This document shows positions 8,798 through 18,059 of a DNA stretch of 64,000 nucleotides, one piece after another. Location of the stretch: NCBI RefSeq assembly GCF_001426525.1, contig NZ_LMEW01000005.1, positions 229,270 through 293,269 on the forward strand, given 5' to 3'. A model generated the notes under the pieces. The model was not told the origin of the DNA. It saw only the letters and a list, made by a program, of their open reading frames with translations, and did not search any database. The position numbers were made by a program, and so were the translations under genes. The stretch's first letter is position 1. Each line of letters opens with the position of its first letter. Origin of the DNA: Massilia sp. Root133. Lineage in GTDB: Bacteria > Pseudomonadota > Gammaproteobacteria > Burkholderiales > Burkholderiaceae_D.

Positions 8798-11479
8798 ATG
8801 AGCAAGCCCTTACTGGCGCTCGCCCTGTCGTGCGCCTTCGCCGCGCACGCGGCCGGCCCGTCCACGACGTTCGCCGACGTCGCCCGACACCTGCAGGCCC
8901 CGCCGCCCGACGCGCGTCCCATGATGCGCTGGTGGTGGTTCGGTCCCGCGGTCGTCAAGTCCGAGCTGGAACGCGAGATCCTCGCGATGAAGGCCGGCGG
9001 CATCGGCGGTTTCGAGATCCAGCCCGTGTATCCGATGGAGCTCGACGATGCCGCGCGCGGCATCCGCAACGTCCCGTATCTGTCTCCCGAATTCCTCGAT
9101 GCGGTGAGTTTCGCCAACCGCACGGGCCGCGCCAACGGCATGCGCGTCGACATGACCCTGGCCAGTGGCTGGCCGTACGGCGGCCCGCATGTCACGGTCG
9201 GCGAGGCCGCGGCGCGGCTGCGCCAGGCCGTCGTCGACGTGCCGGTCGGTGCGGCGAGCTTCGCACTGCCGGCCGTCATGAGCGGCGAACAGCCGATCGC
9301 GGCCTTCGTCGGCTCGGGCGTCGATCCCGCGTCGCTGAAACTGCTGCAGGTACAGGCGGGTGCCGACGGCCGCGCGGCGATCGCGCCGGCCGACGCGCCC
9401 CGCAAGGTCGTCGTGTACATCGCCAGCCGCACCGGCCAGCAGGTCAAGCGCGCGGCGCTGGGTGCGGAAGGCTTCGTGCTGGACCACCTGAGCCGCAAGG
9501 CCGTCGACCATCACCTCGCCGCGGTCGCCGAGCCCCTGATGAAAGCGTTCGGCGACGCGCCGCCGTATGCCGTGTTCTCGGACAGCCTGGAGGTCTACAA
9601 CACCGACTGGACCGACGATTTCGCGGCGGAGTTCAAGCGCCGGCGCGGCTACGACATCGTGCCGCACCTGCCGGCCGTGTTCACGGGGCAGGGGCCGGAC
9701 GCTCCCGCGCTGCGCCGCGACTGGGCGCTGACGCAGACGGAACTCGTCAATGAGCGCTACCTGACGCCCATCGACGACTGGGCGAAGCAGCACGGCACGC
9801 AATTCCGTTCGCAGACGTATGGCGAACCGGCCGTGTCGCTGTCCAGCAACCGCCTCGTCGCGCTGCCCGAAGGCGAAGGGCCGCAGTTCCGCGAATTCTC
9901 GTTCACGCGCCTCGCCACGTCGGCGGGTCACCTGTACGGCCGGCCCGTGATCTCGGCGGAGACGTGGACGTGGCTCCATTCGCCCGCGTTCGCCGCGACG
10001 CCGCTAGACATGAAAGTGGAGGCGGACCGCATGCTGCTGCAAGGCGTGAACCAGTTCATCGGCCACGGCTGGCCCTACACGCCGCCCGGCACGATCGAAC
10101 CCGGGTATGCGTTCTACGCGGCCGCCGTGTTCAACGACCACAACCCGTGGTGGAACGTGATGCCGCAGGTGACGGGCTATCTGACCCGCATGAGCTGGCT
10201 GATGCGCCAGGGCGAGCCCGCGAACCAGGTTGCCGTGCTGCTGCCGAACGACGACGTGTACGCGGCCCTCGTGCCGGGCAAGGTGTCGCTGTCGGCCGAG
10301 ATGCACACGCACGTGACGCCGGCGCTGACGGCGCAGATCCTCGACGCGGGCCAGAACCTCGACTACACCGATGCCGACGCGGTCCTGGCGCTGGGTGTGC
10401 GCCACCCGGTGCTCGTACTGCCGCACGTGACGCGGCTCGCGCCCGAGGTGATCGACAAGCTGGCGGCGTACGTGCGCGGCGGTGGGCACATCGTCGCGGT
10501 GGGCGGCGCGCCGTCGCTGGCGCCCGGCTATCGCGATGCGGCGCGCGTGTCCGCGGCCGTGGCGGCGAAGGCCAAGGCGCTGTTCGCGAGCCCGAACGTG
10601 CGCACCGTCGCGCACGACGATGCCGTCGGCGCCGCGCTGCAGGCCGTGCTGGCGCCGGACATGAAGCTGTCGGCGCAGGCCTCCGACGTCGGTTTCGTGC
10701 GCCGCAAGCTGCGCGACGCGGACATCTATTTCATCGCGAATACGAGCAACCGGCCCGTGCATGCGCAGGCCTCGTTCGCGGCGGTGCGCAAGACGGCCGC
10801 GTGGATCGACCCGGACAGCGGCCGCATGACGGCGGCCACCTTGCCGGCGTCGCTCGACCTGGCTCCGTACGAATCGCGCGTGCTCGTGCTGGCGGATGCG
10901 CTGCCGTCGGCGCCGGCGCCGGTGGCCGCCACGACGGAGATCGCCGACCTGGGCCGCGACTGGAGCCTGCGCTTCCCCGGAAAGGCGCAGGCGCAACGTC
11001 TCGCCGCGCTGCGCTCGTGGACGGATGACGAGGCGACGCGCTATTTCTCGGGCGTCGCCACCTACGAAAAAGACGTCGAGCTCACGGCCGCGCAACTGCG
11101 CTCGTCACGGCTCGTGCTGGATTTCGGTCCCGGCACGCCGCTGGAATCGGCGCCGAAAGTCCCGGCCGGCATGCGCGCGATGTTCGACAGTCCCGTGCGC
11201 GAAGCGGCGCAGGTGGTTGTCAATGGCCGCCTTGCGGGCGCCGTGTGGCATCCGCCGTATGCCGTCGACGTCACGGGCTTCCTGCAGCCGGGCCGCAACC
11301 GCATCGAGGTGCGCGTCGCCAATCTTGCGCTGAATGCGCTGGCGGGCCACGCGCTACCGGATTACCGGCTGCTGTCGGCCCGCTTTGGCCAGCGCTTCGT
11401 CCCGCAGGATACGGCGTTGATCGCACCGCAGCCGGCCGGCCTGCTGGGCCCCGTCAAGCTGCTGGGTGCGGGCCAATAA
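8798..11479 (+). CDS. Secreted alpha-L-rhamnosidase, GH106 family
   Basis: An 893-residue protein with a signal peptide (cleavage after about residue 19, AHA). The mature N-terminus carries MMRWWWFGPAV followed by MKAGGIGGFEIQPVYPM and MTLASGWPYGGP, the hallmark of GH106 alpha-L-rhamnosidases (TIM-barrel core with beta-sandwich domains; a jelly-roll sugar-binding module is likely at residues 710-880). GH106 enzymes remove terminal L-rhamnose from RG-I or flavonoid rhamnosides with inversion. The ATG has CAGGAG 8 bp upstream. It opens the operon with GH105 and rhamnose mutarotase, which matches release of rhamnose and its import by RhaSTPQ. Exact linkage specificity cannot be read from sequence. 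Confidence 0.88.
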   Translation: MSKPLLALALSCAFAAHAAGPSTTFADVARHLQAPPPDARPMMRWWWFGPAVVKSELEREILAMKAGGIGGFEIQPVYPMELDDAARGIRNVPYLSPEFLDAVSFANRTGRANGMRVDMTLASGWPYGGPHVTVGEAAARLRQAVVDVPVGAASFALPAVMSGEQPIAAFVGSGVDPASLKLLQVQAGADGRAAIAPADAPRKVVVYIASRTGQQVKRAALGAEGFVLDHLSRKAVDHHLAAVAEPLMKAFGDAPPYAVFSDSLEVYNTDWTDDFAAEFKRRRGYDIVPHLPAVFTGQGPDAPALRRDWALTQTELVNERYLTPIDDWAKQHGTQFRSQTYGEPAVSLSSNRLVALPEGEGPQFREFSFTRLATSAGHLYGRPVISAETWTWLHSPAFAATPLDMKVEADRMLLQGVNQFIGHGWPYTPPGTIEPGYAFYAAAVFNDHNPWWNVMPQVTGYLTRMSWLMRQGEPANQVAVLLPNDDVYAALVPGKVSLSAEMHTHVTPALTAQILDAGQNLDYTDADAVLALGVRHPVLVLPHVTRLAPEVIDKLAAYVRGGGHIVAVGGAPSLAPGYRDAARVSAAVAAKAKALFASPNVRTVAHDDAVGAALQAVLAPDMKLSAQASDVGFVRRKLRDADIYFIANTSNRPVHAQASFAAVRKTAAWIDPDSGRMTAATLPASLDLAPYESRVLVLADALPSAPAPVAATTEIADLGRDWSLRFPGKAQAQRLAALRSWTDDEATRYFSGVATYEKDVELTAAQLRSSRLVLDFGPGTPLESAPKVPAGMRAMFDSPVREAAQVVVNGRLAGAVWHPPYAVDVTGFLQPGRNRIEVRVANLALNALAGHALPDYRLLSARFGQRFVPQDTALIAPQPAGLLGPVKLLGAGQ

Positions 11480-11494
11480 AAAATGGAGAACGAC

Positions 11495-12697
11495 ATGATC
11501 AAGACCCGACGACTCACCCTGTTGGCCGCAAGCCTCGCGCTGGCGCTGCCGGCGCTCGCGCAGACGACCGGCTACCCGCAACCCACGCCCGCCATGCAGG
11601 CCATCATCGACAAGGACATCAGCCGCCACTTCGGCGACGCGCCGGCCGACGCGGGTCCGCTCGCGACGGACCTGTCGCCCGAGCTGACGCCCGCCGCGAT
11701 CGACAAGGCATTGCGCAAGGTGGCCGACTGGCAGCTCGCGCGCTCGCAGCCTTACTTCTCGCGCATCTGGACGGAGAGCGTGATGTACACGGGCTTCATG
11801 GCCGCCTCGGAGGCGACCGGCGACCCGAAATACCGCGACGCGATGCTTGCGATGGCGCGCCATTTCGACTTCCAGGAGCGCGACCGCCTGCCGAACGCGG
11901 ACGACCTGTCGATCGCGCAGACCTATCTCGACCTGTACTTCCAGGAGAAGAACCCGGGCATGCTGCGCCTCACGAAGGCCGAGATGGACGACCTGCTGCC
12001 GCTGGCGACGCTCAAGCCCAACGATCCGCGCATCCCGTGGTGGTGGTGCGACGCGCTGTTCATGGCGCCGCCCGTGTGGGCCAAGATGTTCAAGGCGACG
12101 GGCGAGCGTAGATATCTCGACTACATGCACCTGAACTGGAAGCGCACGTACGATCTCCTGTACGACAAGGACGAGCATTTGTACGCGCGCGACGCCAGCT
12201 ACAAGGACAAGCGCGAGGCGAACGGCAGGAAGATCTTCTGGTCGCGCGGCGAAGGCTGGGTGATGGGCGGCCTGGCGCGCGTGCTGGACTACGTGCCGGC
12301 GGACGATCCGCAGCGCGGCTTCTATGTGCAGCAGCTGCGCGAAATGTCGGAAAAGCTCGCGTCGCTGCAGGGCGCGGATGGCCTGTGGCATGCGGGCCTG
12401 CTCGATCCGAAGACATATCCTCTGCCGGAAATCTCGGGCTCCGCCCTGTTCGTGTACGGCATGGCGTATGGCGTGAACCACGGCCTGCTCGACGGCGCGA
12501 AGTACCGGCCCGTGATCGCGAAGGCCTGGACCGGGATCCTGAAGAACGTGTATGCGGACGGCCGCGTCGGCAATATCCAGCAGACGGGCGCCGAACCGGC
12601 GTTCTACCGTCCTTCGTCCAGCTACGACTACGGCGTCGGCGGCTTCATGCTGGCGGCGGCGGAACTGAAGCGCATGGCGCAGGGAGGCGCGCGATGA
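11495..12697 (+). CDS. Unsaturated rhamnogalacturonyl hydrolase, GH105 (YteR/YesR-like), periplasmic
   Basis: A 400-residue (alpha/alpha)6-barrel hydrolase with signal peptide ending ALPALAQ. Motifs include YFSRIWTESVMYTGF, RIPWWWCDALFMAPPVWAKM (Asp186 is the expected catalytic acid), WSRGEGWVMGGLARVL and SSSYDYGVGGFMLA. GH105 enzymes remove the unsaturated galacturonic acid left by rhamnogalacturonan lyases. I chose ATG 11495 over ATG 11483 because GGAG sits 7 bp before it and the signal peptide then has normal length. The gene follows GH106 by 15 bp and overlaps the mutarotase gene by ATGA. A second GH105 paralogue lies at 18752. Confidence 0.92.
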   Translation: MIKTRRLTLLAASLALALPALAQTTGYPQPTPAMQAIIDKDISRHFGDAPADAGPLATDLSPELTPAAIDKALRKVADWQLARSQPYFSRIWTESVMYTGFMAASEATGDPKYRDAMLAMARHFDFQERDRLPNADDLSIAQTYLDLYFQEKNPGMLRLTKAEMDDLLPLATLKPNDPRIPWWWCDALFMAPPVWAKMFKATGERRYLDYMHLNWKRTYDLLYDKDEHLYARDASYKDKREANGRKIFWSRGEGWVMGGLARVLDYVPADDPQRGFYVQQLREMSEKLASLQGADGLWHAGLLDPKTYPLPEISGSALFVYGMAYGVNHGLLDGAKYRPVIAKAWTGILKNVYADGRVGNIQQTGAEPAFYRPSSSYDYGVGGFMLAAAELKRMAQGGAR

Positions 12698-13011
12698 CCG
12701 AGACCAGGGCCTTCATCATGCGCCTCAAGCCGGGGAACGTGGACGAGTACAAGCGCCGCCACGACGACATCTGGCCGGAACTGGCGGACCTGCTGCGCGC
12801 GTCCGGCATCTACGATTATTCGATCTTCCTCGACGAGGCGTCGTTGCAGCTGTTCGCGGTGCTGAAGCTGCGTGACGGCCATACGGTCGCCGCGCTGCCC
12901 GAGCATCCCGTCATGCGGCGCTGGTGGGATGCCATGGCGCCGCTGATGGAGGTGGAGCCGGGGAACCGGCCGAAGGAGTGGACTTTGAGGCAGGTGTTTC
13001 ATCTGGAGTGA
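12694..13011 (+). CDS. rhaM: L-rhamnose mutarotase RhaM/RhaU
   Basis: A 105-residue protein that interconverts alpha and beta L-rhamnopyranose. Length is the same as for the E. coli enzyme (104). It has the characteristic start RAFIMRLKPGNVDEYKRRHDDIWPEL, the mid segment IYDYSIFLDEASLQLFAVL, and the C-terminal MRRWWDAMAPLMEV. No signal peptide, so cytoplasmic. Its ATG overlaps the GH105 stop (ATGA). In Rhizobium this gene (rhaU) sits behind rhaQ; here it is instead coupled to extracellular/periplasmic degradation genes. Confidence 0.93.
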   Translation: MTETRAFIMRLKPGNVDEYKRRHDDIWPELADLLRASGIYDYSIFLDEASLQLFAVLKLRDGHTVAALPEHPVMRRWWDAMAPLMEVEPGNRPKEWTLRQVFHLE

Positions 13012-13025
13012 CCGTCGGCGCCACC

Positions 13026-13266
13026 AACGTCGCCCCCGCGAAGGCGGGGGCCCAATAAATAGGTCCGCCATAGGGAAAAACGGTCGTTCCCGGCATTGCC
13101 GGAAACGACTTCCCGCGAAAGCGGGAACCCATGCTGACTACTCGAAGTCGACTCTTTGTAGCCAACGAGGTGGAAATGAAGAACGTAGTTAGGATACTCG
13201 GTATGGATTCCCACTTGCGCGGGAATGACGATGCTATTTCTTAGTGCGCGTTCGCGGGAATGACGT
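13026..13266. repeat. Composite intergenic hairpin repeat, copy 3
   Basis: About 240 bp between the mutarotase gene and the esterase gene that holds several half-copies of the repeat: CCCCCGCGAAGGCGGGGG (13033-13050), GTCGTTCCCGGCATTGCCGGAAACGAC-type hairpin (13083 onward), TTCCCGCGAAAGCGGGAA with ATGCTGA (about 13110-13137), and a right arm ending TTGCGCGGGAATGACG (to 13230) plus another GCGGGAATGACG (to 13265). It appears to be repeats inserted next to or into each other. No gene was found in this stretch. Confidence 0.75.
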
Positions 13267-13282
13267 TGTTACGGACCGTTTG

Positions 13283-14203
13283 TTATCGGGCCGGGTCGAG
13301 CAACCCCCTCGCCCTGAGCCATTCCTCCGCCCGTTTCGGCCACGCCGACGCCGTCCCGAGCCCCGCCCGCATTCCCATCCCATGCGACCCATGCTCGAAC
13401 AGATACATCTCTGCCGGCACCTTCGCCCGCGTCAGCGCCTGGTAGAACAGGATGCTGTTCTCGACCGGCACCGTCTGGTCTTCCTGCGTGTGGATCAGGA
13501 GTGTCGGAGGCGTGGCGGCCGTGACTTGCTGCTCGACCGACATCAGCCGCACATCGGCCGCGGACGGGTTGGCACCCAGCAAGGCCTTGCGCGAACCGGC
13601 GTGCACCGCCGGGCCGTCCATCGTGATCACCGGGTACATCAGCACGAGGAAGTCGGGCCGGGCGCTGATCTTGTCGAGGTCCGCGCCCGTGCGGCCCAGC
13701 GGGTGGTCGTACAGCGTGCCCGCGCTGGCCGCGAGGTGGCCCCCCGCGGAGCTGCCCATCACGCCGATGCGGTCCGGGCGGATGTGGTACCGTGCCGCCT
13801 GGGCCCGCACGAGGCGGACGGCGCGCAGCACGTCGCGCAGCGGCGCCGGGTGGCCGAACTCCTGCATGCGATACTTGAGTACGAAGCTCGTGATGCCGAG
13901 GGTGCCGAGCCAAGCCGCGTATTGCTCGCCTTCGCGCGCCGTGGACAGCCGCACGTAGCCGCCGCCGGGGCAGATGATCACGGCGGTGCCGTTCGGGCGG
14001 TCGACGGCGGGGCCGTACACGGTCAACGTCGGCTCGCTCACGTTGGACACGCGGCCGTCGTCGACGTGTTCCGGACCGAAGCCGGGCTTCGCATCCGGCA
14101 CGCCCTCGGGCCACAGCGGGATCGTGGCCGTGGCGGGAGTTTGCGGCGCGGCGAAGGCGGCGTCGACGGCTCCGGCGAGCAGGGTGCCGGCGACGAGTTT
14201 CAT
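13283..14203 (-). CDS. Secreted alpha/beta hydrolase, probable acetyl esterase (BD-FAE/Abhydrolase_3 type)
   Basis: A 306-residue alpha/beta hydrolase with signal peptide (cleavage about residue 18, AFA). The oxyanion-hole motif is CPGGGY (about residues 79-83), the nucleophile is Ser152 in GVMGSSAGGH, and the other triad residues are Asp242 (HTQEDQTVP) and His271 or His274 (EHGSHGMG). The family contains acetyl-xylan and related polysaccharide esterases, so removal of acetyl groups from pectic oligosaccharides is a reasonable inference. The ATG at 14203 has AGGAG upstream; an upstream extension of the frame has no site. It is divergent from the DUF1080 gene with only 46 bp between starts. 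The truncated gene at the right end of the window is a relative. Confidence 0.85.
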   Translation of the reverse strand: MKLVAGTLLAGAVDAAFAAPQTPATATIPLWPEGVPDAKPGFGPEHVDDGRVSNVSEPTLTVYGPAVDRPNGTAVIICPGGGYVRLSTAREGEQYAAWLGTLGITSFVLKYRMQEFGHPAPLRDVLRAVRLVRAQAARYHIRPDRIGVMGSSAGGHLAASAGTLYDHPLGRTGADLDKISARPDFLVLMYPVITMDGPAVHAGSRKALLGANPSAADVRLMSVEQQVTAATPPTLLIHTQEDQTVPVENSILFYQALTRAKVPAEMYLFEHGSHGMGMRAGLGTASAWPKRAEEWLRARGLLDPAR

Positions 14204-14249
14204 GGTGCGTCTCCTGGTTTCATTCGAACGATTCATTTGAGGTCCTGAC

Positions 14250-14882
14250 ATGGTAAAGCTTGGATGGTTGGGCAGCGCACTGTTGTGCGCGGGTTTGCTG
14301 GGGTGTGCGTCGACGCCGGCGCACGTCGATGGTCCGCTCGGCGCATTGGATATCGTGACGACGCCGGCCGCCGCGCTGGACACCGTCTGGCAGCCGCGCG
14401 CCGACGGTGTCATCGCGGTGGCGGGCAAGCCGTCCGGCTTCATCGCCACGCGCGACACGTACACGGATTATCGCCTGCACGTGGAGTGGCGCTGGACCGG
14501 CAAGCCGGGCAACGGCGGCGTGCTGCTGCACGTCGCGTCCGGGCCGAAGGACGGCGTCTGGCCCTACAGCATCCAGGTGCAGACCAAGCACGGTGCGGTC
14601 GGCGACCTGCTGCCGATGGCGGGTGCGACGTTCAACGAACCGCTGACGACGGCGCCGGGCGCCTACCCGCCGATCAAGGCGCACGTCGCCGCGGACAGCG
14701 AGCGTGCGCCCGGCGAGTGGAACAACATGGACGTGCTGGTGCGCGGCGGCTGCATCGACGTGACGATCAACGGCGTCGCGCAGAACGCCGTCACGATCGC
14801 GCAGCCGGCGACCGGGCGCATCGGCTTCCAGCTCGAAGGCACGCAGTACGAGCTGCGTAACCTGCGCGTCGAACGGCTGTAG
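14250..14882 (+). CDS. DUF1080-domain lipoprotein
   Basis: A 210-residue lipoprotein (lipobox LLGC, Cys at about 19) with one DUF1080 / 3-keto-disaccharide hydrolase-like domain of concanavalin-like fold. Diagnostic segments are GFIATRDTYTDYRLHVEWRW, GNGGVLLHV, YSIQVQTKHGAVGDL and GEWNNMDVLVRGG. DUF1080 proteins are common in polysaccharide-use loci, some acting on keto-sugars and others as binding modules. Start ATG 14250 has GAGG 8 bp upstream. Convergent with the PL22 gene, whose stop is 5 bp away. Substrate unknown; association with pectin is by context. Confidence 0.85.
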   Translation: MVKLGWLGSALLCAGLLGCASTPAHVDGPLGALDIVTTPAAALDTVWQPRADGVIAVAGKPSGFIATRDTYTDYRLHVEWRWTGKPGNGGVLLHVASGPKDGVWPYSIQVQTKHGAVGDLLPMAGATFNEPLTTAPGAYPPIKAHVAADSERAPGEWNNMDVLVRGGCIDVTINGVAQNAVTIAQPATGRIGFQLEGTQYELRNLRVERL

Positions 14883-14887
14883 GACGG

Positions 14888-16216
14888 TCAGCGTTTCAGC
14901 CATGCTTCCGGCACCGGCACGATGCAGATGTTCAGCGTGCGGCCATCCGCCGACAGCATCGCGGACTGGATCTCGATGCGTGTGCCGTCCGGGCTGAACG
15001 TCGGGTGAGGGTGGTCGGCGGCCGTCGTCTTGTGGCCCGTCGTCAGCAATTTCATCTCGTGCGAGGCGCGGTCGATCAGGTACAGGCTGCGGCTGAAATC
15101 GTCGCCGACGGCGAAGCGGCCGTCGCTGGACCCGTGCACGTGCCAGAAGCCGCTGCCGGACGGCGTCTGGCCGACGATCTGCATCTGGCGCGTGCGCAGG
15201 TTGACGATGGCGAGGCCGCTCGGCTTTTCACGCGTGCCCGTCCGGCCCCAGCCGTCGTCCTGGCCGGGATTCGCGCCGCCGACGTCGGTGGCCGGCGCGT
15301 CCACCGCGGCCACCGCGCCGGGGATCGCGCGGTGGCCCATGATGGCGAGGGCCACTTCGTCCTTGCCGATCACCGCTTCGTGCGTCACCCATTCGTACGG
15401 CGCTTCCGGGTACAGCGGGCGCAGGCCGCTGCCATCCGCCTTCACGGTCCACGTGCGCTGCGGCGACTTGCCGCCCGTCTCCCAGCAGAACACGATCTCG
15501 CCGGGATTCCACAGATTCGCCTGGATGTGGCCCACCTGGAACGGCACCGACACGACGTGGCGCACCTCGCCCGTACGCACGTTCACGCGCGCGATGCCGG
15601 CGGGGCCGGCGCCCATCTTGCGCGGGCCGAACGCGGGCTCCAGCTTCGTGCCCGGCGCCAGGTGGCGCGCCGCCTCGTGCGGGCCGACGCGGACGTACAG
15701 CCATTCCTCGTCGGCGTCCAGCGCCGTGTCGCCATAGGCTTCCATCGATGCCGGCAGGGTCGCGGCCACGCGCTGGTAGCTGGCCGCGTCGCCCATGCGG
15801 CCGGCCGCGCTGTCCGCGAGCACGCGCGCGAGGTCGACCTCGACGACTTGCCGGTCGTCGCCCGCGCGGCGCAGGAAATACAGCTTCATCGATTTGCGGG
15901 CCGCGTTCAGCATGCCCTCGTAGCCGCCTTCCGTGACCTGCACGATGTCGCCGGTCTTTTCATTGACCGCCATCGCCTCGTTGCCGGCCAGGTGAGAACG
16001 GAAGATCAGCCACTGGCCGTCCGCCGTCCACTGCGGGTGCGTCTGGTAGATCTTCGAATCGCCATGCGGGCGGCTCGTGAGAAAGGTCAGGCGGGTGCCG
16101 GTGACGGGATCGACGACTTCCTTCCGTTCGGACGGGAAGCGCTGGCCGATGGCCGCGCAAGCATCGACGGATGCAAGCAGGGCGCAGCACAATGTCAATA
16201 TGGCGTATGGGCGCAT
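14888..16216 (-). CDS. ogl: Periplasmic oligogalacturonate lyase, PL22 family
   Basis: A 442-residue seven-bladed beta-propeller protein with signal peptide (cleavage about residue 20). It begins IGQRFPSERKEVVDPVTGTRLTFLTS, typical of PL22. Repeated blades read as TADGQWLIFRSH and similar. Putative Mn-binding/catalytic residues are visible in the segments HIQANLWNPGEIVFCWET, FWHVHGSSDGRFAVGDD and HPHPTFSPDGTRI. Oligogalacturonate lyases split unsaturated di- and trigalacturonate from homogalacturonan. Classical Ogl is cytoplasmic; a signal peptide suggests a periplasmic location here. ATG 16216 has AAGGAG. It is divergent from the acetylesterase gene. RG-derived substrates cannot be excluded. 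Confidence 0.87.
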   Translation of the reverse strand: MRPYAILTLCCALLASVDACAAIGQRFPSERKEVVDPVTGTRLTFLTSRPHGDSKIYQTHPQWTADGQWLIFRSHLAGNEAMAVNEKTGDIVQVTEGGYEGMLNAARKSMKLYFLRRAGDDRQVVEVDLARVLADSAAGRMGDAASYQRVAATLPASMEAYGDTALDADEEWLYVRVGPHEAARHLAPGTKLEPAFGPRKMGAGPAGIARVNVRTGEVRHVVSVPFQVGHIQANLWNPGEIVFCWETGGKSPQRTWTVKADGSGLRPLYPEAPYEWVTHEAVIGKDEVALAIMGHRAIPGAVAAVDAPATDVGGANPGQDDGWGRTGTREKPSGLAIVNLRTRQMQIVGQTPSGSGFWHVHGSSDGRFAVGDDFSRSLYLIDRASHEMKLLTTGHKTTAADHPHPTFSPDGTRIEIQSAMLSADGRTLNICIVPVPEAWLKR

Positions 16217-16240
16217 GGGCGGTCTCCTTGTTGTTGGAAT

Positions 16241-16281
16241 CCGATCATTGTTGCAGCGGCGGCTGCGCACAACCGATCATT
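16241..16281. promoter_or_regulatory. Direct repeat CCGATCATT in the ogl / acetylesterase divergent region
   Basis: CCGATCATT occurs at 16241-16249 and again at 16273-16281, 32 bp apart (about three helical turns), between the divergent starts at 16216 and 16371. Candidate regulator site; no binding protein can be named. Confidence 0.35.
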
Positions 16282-16370
16282 TTCCTGATTCTTTAGTCGC
16301 CCCCGTTTTGACGGCGGACGGCGCGAGCATAGAATGCAACGCAGAACAGAACAACGAACGGAATCCCGCC

Positions 16371-18059
16371 ATGCCGCTGCATCCTGCCCTGCGCCGACTG
16401 CTCCACGCCGTGCTCATCCTCCTCGCCATCGCGAGCGTCCGCGCCCAGCCGCTGCCCGCCGCCGTCAATACCGACCCGGCCCGCGCCCAGGTCACGCTGC
16501 CGGAGCCCGCGAATCCAGCGCTGCCGTCGCTGATCCTGATCGGCGATTCGACGGTCCGCAACGGCCGCGATGACGGCCAGGGCAAGGGCGCAGCGGGCCA
16601 GTGGGGATGGGGCAATCCGGTCGCCGCCTGGTTCGATCCGGCCAAGGTGAACGTCGTCAACCGCGCCGTCGGCGGACTCTCGAGCCGCACCTACATCACG
16701 AGCGGCCACTGGGAGCGCACGCTGGCCTTCGTCAGGCGGGGCGACATCGTCGTCATGCAGTTCGGTCACAACGACGCCGGCGCCGTCAACGACACGAGCC
16801 GTGCACGCGGCACGATCCGCGGCATCGGCGACGAGTCGGAGGAGATCGACAACCTCCTCACGCACAGGCACGAGACCGTGCACACCTACGGCTGGTACCT
16901 GCGCAAATTTGTCGCCGACATCCGCGCGAAGGGCGCAACGCCCGTCATCTGCTCGCCGATCCCGCACAAGCAGTGGGATGCGGCCGGCCACGCGAAGCGC
17001 GACCGCGACACGTACGGCGGCTGGGCCGCGGCGGTGGCGCAGGCGGAGCATGTCGGCTTCATCGACCTGAACGAGGGCATCGCGCGCCGCTACGACGCGC
17101 TGGGCCATGACGCCGTCGTCCAGCTGTTCCCGCAGACGACGCCGGACGAGCACACGCACACCAACTGGGCCGGCGCCGTCCTGAATGCGCAAGTCGTGGT
17201 GGAAGGCATGAAGGCGCTGGGCGATCCGCGCATCGCCGCGTGGCTGAAGCCCCGGGCGCCCGTGAATCCGCAGCCGCCCGTGCGCGAGGACGACCGTCCC
17301 GTCGTCGACGCGCGCTCGGTGCGCGCCGAGGCACCGCGCGATGCCAGCCTGCCCACGTTGTACCTCGTCGGCGATTCGACGGTGAAGAGCGGCGGCGTGA
17401 ACGGCGCCATCGGCTGGGGCGAGCGCATCGCCCCGTACTTCGATGCCCGCAGGATCAACGTGGTGAACGCGGCGATCGGCGGCCGCAGCAGCCGCACCTA
17501 CTTCACGGAAGGACGCTGGGACAAGGTGCGCGACGAGTTGAAGCGCGGCGACGTCGTGCTGATCCAGTTCGGCCACAACGACGGCGGCCGCATCGGCGAC
17601 CCGGCGATGAAGAACCGCGCGTCGGCGCCGGGCACCGGTGCGGAGACCGTCGAGGACACGCGTCCGGACGGCACGAAGGAGCAGGTGCACAGCTTTGGCT
17701 GGTACATGGCGCGCTACGTGGCGGATGCGAAGGCGAAGGGCGCCACCGTGGTCCTCGTGTCCCCCGTGCCCCACCGCGACCGGTGGCAGGAAGGCCGCGA
17801 CTTCGCGACGTTCGCCGACTGGGACCGCGAGGTCGCCGAGGCCGACGGCGCGCTGTTCATGGACCTCACGCTGCTCGTGGCCGACGGCTACAGGCGGATC
17901 GGCGCGGCCAAGGTGGACACGCTGTTCGCCGACGCGCGCACGCACACGAATGCGGCGGGCGCCGAGTTCAACGCGGAGCGCGTCGTGGCCGGCCTGAAGG
18001 CGCTGCCGGGCAATCCGCTGGGCGCATATTTCGCCGACCGCGCGCTGGCCGCCCAATGA
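16371..18059 (+). CDS. Tandem double-domain rhamnogalacturonan acetylesterase (CE12-like SGNH)
   Basis: A 562-residue secreted protein with two SGNH hydrolase domains joined by a Pro-rich linker (about residues 295-325). Domain 1 has LILIGDSTVRNG (Ser60), the VGGLSSRTY block and FGHNDAG; domain 2 has LYLVGDSTVKSGG (Ser336), IGGRSSRTY and FGHNDGG. The last block reads DEHTHTN in domain 1 and DARTHTN in domain 2, so the Asp is four rather than the usual three residues before the catalytic His (His263, His525). These enzymes deacetylate RG-I galacturonic acid. The signal peptide ends near residue 25 (VRA). Start ATG 16371 has only a weak ribosome site. The next gene overlaps by ATGA. Confidence 0.88.
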   Translation: MPLHPALRRLLHAVLILLAIASVRAQPLPAAVNTDPARAQVTLPEPANPALPSLILIGDSTVRNGRDDGQGKGAAGQWGWGNPVAAWFDPAKVNVVNRAVGGLSSRTYITSGHWERTLAFVRRGDIVVMQFGHNDAGAVNDTSRARGTIRGIGDESEEIDNLLTHRHETVHTYGWYLRKFVADIRAKGATPVICSPIPHKQWDAAGHAKRDRDTYGGWAAAVAQAEHVGFIDLNEGIARRYDALGHDAVVQLFPQTTPDEHTHTNWAGAVLNAQVVVEGMKALGDPRIAAWLKPRAPVNPQPPVREDDRPVVDARSVRAEAPRDASLPTLYLVGDSTVKSGGVNGAIGWGERIAPYFDARRINVVNAAIGGRSSRTYFTEGRWDKVRDELKRGDVVLIQFGHNDGGRIGDPAMKNRASAPGTGAETVEDTRPDGTKEQVHSFGWYMARYVADAKAKGATVVLVSPVPHRDRWQEGRDFATFADWDREVAEADGALFMDLTLLVADGYRRIGAAKVDTLFADARTHTNAAGAEFNAERVVAGLKALPGNPLGAYFADRALAAQ

